Assembly: GCF_003050935.1 (NCBI RefSeq)
Contig: NZ_QAOX01000010.1
Location: 114,672-178,671 of the forward strand
Origin: Luteibacter sp. OK325
GTDB taxonomy: Bacteria; Pseudomonadota; Gammaproteobacteria; Xanthomonadales; Rhodanobacteraceae
DNA length: 64,000 nucleotides
Reading direction: 5' to 3'
Below are positions 63,794 through 64,000 of this stretch, in pieces. The translations under genes and the position numbers were made by a program. Position 1 is the first letter of the stretch; every line of letters begins with the position of its first letter. The notes beneath the pieces were generated by a model. The model was not told the origin of the DNA. It worked only from the letters and a program-made list of their open reading frames with translations, and made no database searches.

Positions 63794-63853
63794 GCCCTGC
63801 TTTTGTGGCCCCTGCTTTTGTGGCCCCTGCTTTTGTGGCCCCTGCTTTTGTGG
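63794..63853. repeat. Four-copy 15-bp tandem repeat
   Basis: Unit CCCCTGCTTTTGTGG repeated four times head to tail (first copy begins GCCCTG). The last copy runs into a REP palindrome (GTGGGAGCCGCTTCAGCGGC from 63850), so the unit looks like a duplicated REP flank. Confidence 0.85.
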
Positions 63854-63907
63854 GAGCCGCTTCAGCGGCGATGGGTTCGCGGCAACCTGGCTATCGCCGC
63901 TGAAGTG
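63850..63907. repeat. REPIN with its second half cut by an insertion
   Basis: A direct CTTCAGCGG-type copy at 63850-63875 and the first part of an inverted copy (CTATCGCCGCTGAAG) at 63893-63907. The expected CGGCTCC end is replaced by TGCAGTGGTCAAG. Confidence 0.7.
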
Positions 63908-63913
63908 CAGTGG

Positions 63914-64000
63914 TCAAGCTTTTCTGGACACCTGCGTAGGAGCCTGAGCCGCCAGGCGCTCGAAGAGCGCTGGCGGGATGTCGTTTAGCCGCGAGTGCAG
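63914..64000 (-). CDS. 3' end of an IS3-type transposase (partial)
   Basis: The minus strand from the window edge reads 28 codons, LHSRLNDIPPALFERLAAQA and then PTQVSRKA, ending in TGA at 63914-63916. The pattern H-S-x-L-x-x-x-x-P-x-x-F-E/x matches the C terminus of IS3/IS481-type DDE transposases. The terminal GTGGTCAAGCTTTTCTGGAC just outside overlaps the stop codon, as IS ends usually do. The rest of the element lies right of the window. Family call is tentative. Confidence 0.5.
   Translation of the reverse strand: MHSRLNDIPPALFERLAAQAPTQVSRKA

Overview
The window is a piece of a high-GC gammaproteobacterial chromosome, most likely a soil or fungus-associated member of the Xanthomonadales (Rhodanobacteraceae, such as the Luteibacter/Dyella group). 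The reasons are the housekeeping gene orders, the large secretome of peptidases and glycan-active proteins, and dozens of short GTGGGAGCCG-type palindromes between genes. The genus assignment is an inference; no rRNA or tRNA gene was seen.

Layout. 1-7164: a secreted M4 metalloprotease (cut by the left edge), a DUF4279 gene behind a striking nested palindrome, sufT, a small membrane protein, then a tightly overlapping row sigma factor / DUF3619-like protein / DUF3106 protein / nitroreductase / 5'-3' exonuclease, and a NUDIX hydrolase. 7417-17639: dnaE, accA, a NYN-LOTUS protein, tilS, xseB and ispA; the usual dnaE-accA neighbourhood is split by three opposite-strand genes for small secreted beta-sandwich proteins. 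17640-18355: 716 bp without a gene, holding an inverted pair of about 140-bp MITE-like elements plus a fragment. 18356-21353: DUF4870, pmbA, DUF1653, darP and a 45-residue ORF. 21718-28863: one 2381-residue secreted protein with an N-terminal GH2-like region, Ig-like and F5/8 type C modules, and a C-terminal GH64 beta-1,3-glucanase domain. 29199-32192: a lone fliD, then tldD. 32311-33510: a sterol desaturase family membrane enzyme. 33641-45801: yhdP, rng, maf, rlmH, rsfS, nadD, holA, lptE and leuS, all on the minus strand (two gene strings that are separate in E. coli). 46011-49505: a pqi lipid-transport operon with pqiA split in two. 49677-63725: CnoX, DUF4442, M61 peptidase, Dps, a two-component system with a PmrA-like box, M14 peptidase, an overlapping phosphoesterase / multicopper oxidase pair, and an M13 peptidase. 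The right edge holds a 15-bp tandem repeat and the 3' end of an IS transposase inserted into a REP palindrome.

Functionally the window mixes core replication, translation, envelope and RNA genes with accessory secreted genes (M4, M13, M14 and M61 peptidases, GH2-like/GH64, lectin-like trio, phosphoesterase, multicopper oxidase) that fit degradation of polymers, possibly fungal wall glucan. REP palindromes sit directly after stop codons and in three cases supply the stop codon itself. The most notable items are the giant GH2-like/GH64 protein, the secreted trio, and the 17.7-18.3 kb inverted element pair.
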